A stretch of 7,775 nucleotides of DNA from Elusimicrobiota bacterium (lineage in GTDB: Bacteria; Elusimicrobiota; Elusimicrobia; 2-01-FULL-59-12; JACPXA01). Under the pieces are notes generated by a model. That model had not been told where the DNA came from. It was given only the letters and a program-made list of their open reading frames with translations, and did not search any database. Shown piece by piece: positions 6,219 through 7,775 of the stretch; position 1 is the first letter of the stretch, and the number at the start of each line of letters is the position of its first letter. The stretch is from assembly GCA_016196785.1 (NCBI GenBank), contig JACPXA010000168.1, positions 1-7,775 of the forward strand, in the 5' to 3' direction. The position numbers were made by a program, and so were the translations under genes.

Positions 6219-7199
6219 TTATCCATGGTTCAGCGCCGCCTTCAACTCCTCCCGCGTCGTTGTCGCGGTGCCCAACTTCCCCACCACGATTCCCGCCGCC
6301 TCGTTGGCAAGCTCTGCCGCCAACGTGAGCGGCGCCCCAGCGGCTACCGCCAGGGCCAGAACGCTGATCACCGTGTCCCCGGCACCCGTAACGTCAAAGA
6401 CCTCTTTCGCTCGCGTCGGAATGTGGAGGACTGGCCGTTGCCGTTGGAACAGCGTCATTCCCTTTTCCCCGCGCGTAATGAGCACTGCCTTACAACCCAG
6501 CCGTTTGAGGATCTTCTGGCCAAGTTTGACCAAATCCTCGTCACCATCGAGCCGGTGCAGGTGCATCCCCCCTATGGCTTCTGCCAGGTTCGGGGTGACG
6601 CAGGTCACCCCCCGATAGCGCAAGAAATGCTCAACCTTGGGGTCTACAAGGATCGGACAGCCCTGGCGATGGGCCAACCGGATGGCGGTCCTCAGGATTC
6701 GAGGGACCAGCACCCCTTTCCCATAGTCGGAGAGGATTACCACCTCAGCCGTAGGGAGACAGAGACGCACGGCGTTGAGCAACCGTTCCTGAACCACGGG
6801 GGGTAAGCCGGTCGAAAGCTCACGATCCAACCGCACCAACTGCTGGTGGTGCGCAATGACCCGAGATTTTTGGATGGTGGGCCAGGAGGCCTCTCTCACA
6901 ATACCCTCTGTATGGACCCCTTGTCGCTCAAACAGACGGACCAATTCTTGACCCTCGGGGTCTGTCCCCACCACCCCGACCAGGGTGACCGACGCACCTA
7001 ACGCCGCCAAGTTCGTGACGACATTGCCGGTGCCGCCCGGGGCATAGGTTTCTCGCACCAATTGAACAATGGGCACGGGGGCTTCCGGAGAGATTCGGCT
7101 GACCTCTCCCCAAAGGAACCGGTCGAGCATTAAGTCCCCCACCACGAGGATCCGACGGCCCGGAAATCGCTCAACGTACCGGCTGAGACGTCCCCGCAT
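6219..7199 (-). CDS. rfaE1: D-glycero-beta-D-manno-heptose-7-phosphate kinase (stand-alone HldE kinase domain)
   Basis: This PfkB/ribokinase-family enzyme phosphorylates heptose 7-phosphate at C1 with ATP, in the cytosolic ADP-heptose pathway for the lipopolysaccharide inner core. From ATG 7199 it has 326 residues: RFPGRRILVVGDLMLDRFLWG (11-31, the family start), GEVSRISPEAPVPIV (31-45), the sugar-site glycine loop GGTGNVVTNLAALGA (55-69), LSDYGKGVL (156-164), VTPNLAEA (201-208), TRGEKGM (242-248) and the DVTGAGDT signature (269-276) with catalytic base Asp275. No nucleotidyltransferase domain follows, so the second HldE activity must be encoded elsewhere (hldC/rfaE2 type). I chose ATG 7199 because AAGGCGG lies 5 nt upstream and the family motif starts soon after. 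A GTG at 7229 is in frame but lies within a palindromic repeat. Confidence 0.93.
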   Translation of the reverse strand: MRGRLSRYVERFPGRRILVVGDLMLDRFLWGEVSRISPEAPVPIVQLVRETYAPGGTGNVVTNLAALGASVTLVGVVGTDPEGQELVRLFERQGVHTEGIVREASWPTIQKSRVIAHHQQLVRLDRELSTGLPPVVQERLLNAVRLCLPTAEVVILSDYGKGVLVPRILRTAIRLAHRQGCPILVDPKVEHFLRYRGVTCVTPNLAEAIGGMHLHRLDGDEDLVKLGQKILKRLGCKAVLITRGEKGMTLFQRQRPVLHIPTRAKEVFDVTGAGDTVISVLALAVAAGAPLTLAAELANEAAGIVVGKLGTATTTREELKAALNHG

Positions 7200-7209
7200 G
7201 TGCACCGCC

Positions 7210-7775
7210 TTAATCCCGATCACCCTCACCCCTACCCTCTCCCCTCGAGGGAGAGGGAGCAGGGTGAGGGGGTTCTCCTCGATGGGTAAAACGACTCAAA
7301 CCAGCCGCCGTCATCGCTTCGATGACCGACTGATAAAAGAGCGGGAAGAGCAATTCGTGATGACCTACAAAGGAAAACCCGCGCCCAGCCGGCTTTCCCT
7401 GTGGGGAACGGGTGGGTCGTTTGACCACGTTGGTCAGTGGCCGGTAGTGCGCAACCATGTCAAAATCCGCGGCGGCGAAGCCGTACACGGGGTGTCCAAG
7501 GTTCCTCGCGACCGACAACGCTTTGAGGAATACCTCGGGAAGGATGACGGCGCTTCCCCAGTTGAGGACCGCCCCTCCCCGCCCGAGCATGGCCACCTGA
7601 CTGGCAAAGATCTGAAAGTCTCGGTAGCTCGCCCGACCCCACGCCGCCCCGTCATACTGCGGATGCTGAACCACGATGTCAGTCCCTACTGCCACATGGA
7701 CGGTGATCGGAACTCCCAACGCCACGGCCTGGGCAAACAGACTATGGTCCCGATAGGGAAACCGCTCCACCAGCA
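7210..7775 (-). CDS. Conserved protein of unknown function, N-terminus outside window
   Basis: The frame is open from the right edge (CTG GTG GAG at 7773-7765) to TAA at 7212-7210, giving about 187 visible C-terminal residues. Distinctive stretches are VPITVHVAVGTDIVVQHP, DGAAWGRASYRDFQIFA, NWGSAVILPEVFLKALSVAR, HYRPLTNVVKRPT and GFSFVGHHELLFPLFYQSVI. From memory, a GSAV-PEVFLKA / RPLTNVV / GHHE pattern recurs in uncharacterised proteins of Gram-negative bacteria, but I cannot name a function and do not assign one. The last roughly 20 residues (PPHPAPSPSRGEGRGEG and after) come from a palindromic repeat that covers the gene's 3' end, so the ancestral C-terminus was probably near the SVIEAM stretch. 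It stops 10 nt before the kinase ATG and is probably cotranscribed with it. Confidence 0.85.
   Translation of the reverse strand, partial: LVERFPYRDHSLFAQAVALGVPITVHVAVGTDIVVQHPQYDGAAWGRASYRDFQIFASQVAMLGRGGAVLNWGSAVILPEVFLKALSVARNLGHPVYGFAAADFDMVAHYRPLTNVVKRPTRSPQGKPAGRGFSFVGHHELLFPLFYQSVIEAMTAAGLSRFTHRGEPPHPAPSPSRGEGRGEGDRD
7223..7270. repeat. GC-rich palindromic repeat at the end of the unnamed gene
   Basis: This is a two-step perfect palindrome. Outer arms CCCTCACCC (7223-7231) and GGGTGAGGG (7262-7270) enclose inner arms CCCTCTCCC (7235-7243) and GGGAGAGGG (7249-7257) around a CTCGA loop. It shares the core and ends with the copy inside kdsB. It is translated as a Pro/Gly/Arg-rich tail of the upstream protein, and it contains the spurious GTG start of the kinase frame. 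Confidence 0.9.

Noticed and set aside
6219..7199. Bifunctional HldE (kinase plus adenylyltransferase)
   Set aside because: The frame ends shortly after the kinase fold, and no nucleotidyltransferase motif follows before kdsB.
7200..7229. GTG start at 7229 for the heptose kinase
   Set aside because: The extra ten codons begin inside a palindromic repeat and overlap the upstream gene. ATG 7199 has a ribosome-binding site and fits the family N-terminus.
1..7775. CRISPR arrays, tRNA or rRNA genes, transposases, phage genes
   Set aside because: None was seen on either strand; the repeats present are palindromic elements and not spaced arrays.

Overview
The window is from a Gram-negative bacterium: four genes make the lipopolysaccharide inner-core sugars Kdo and heptose, or the CTP they need. 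GC content looks moderately high (high fifties percent by eye). The Kdo genes, a GEMM-type riboswitch and GC-rich palindromic repeats would suit Deltaproteobacteria (Geobacter-like), Nitrospirota or NC10/Methylomirabilota. The sequence alone does not decide between them. All supported genes lie on the minus strand, so the biological order runs from base 7775 down to base 1.

Bases 7775-2852 look like one transcription unit: the 3' end of an unnamed conserved gene, then the heptose-7-phosphate kinase gene (hldE1/rfaE1 type), a 136-bp imperfect palindrome, kdsB, pyrG and kdsA. Spacing is tight: about 10 nt before the kinase, 6 nt between kdsB and pyrG, and no gap between the pyrG stop codon and the kdsA start codon. 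KdsA makes Kdo-8-phosphate, PyrG supplies CTP, and KdsB uses CTP and Kdo to make CMP-Kdo. The kinase serves the ADP-heptose branch of the same structure. The phosphatase (kdsC), the isomerase (kdsD) and the heptose nucleotidyltransferase are not here.

Two copies of a GC-rich palindromic repeat (cores CCCTCTCCC / GGGAGAGGG) sit in this unit, and both are translated. One is an in-frame insertion of about 26 codons inside kdsB. The other supplies the C-terminal tail and stop region of the unnamed gene, and also creates a misleading upstream GTG start for the kinase.

Bases 2851-2446 are a regulatory leader: a promoter with a perfect TTGACA box, a GEMM-I class cyclic-dinucleotide riboswitch, and a strong intrinsic terminator. 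This leader precedes a strong ribosome-binding site and a large gene for a secreted, beta-rich protein that runs off the left edge (815 codons visible). The riboswitch is the most interesting element. By hand alignment it has A where c-di-GMP riboswitches have the ligand-contacting G20, a change known from 3',3'-cGAMP-sensing variants. It also carries about 28 extra nucleotides in its P1a arm that look like a partial duplication of that hairpin.
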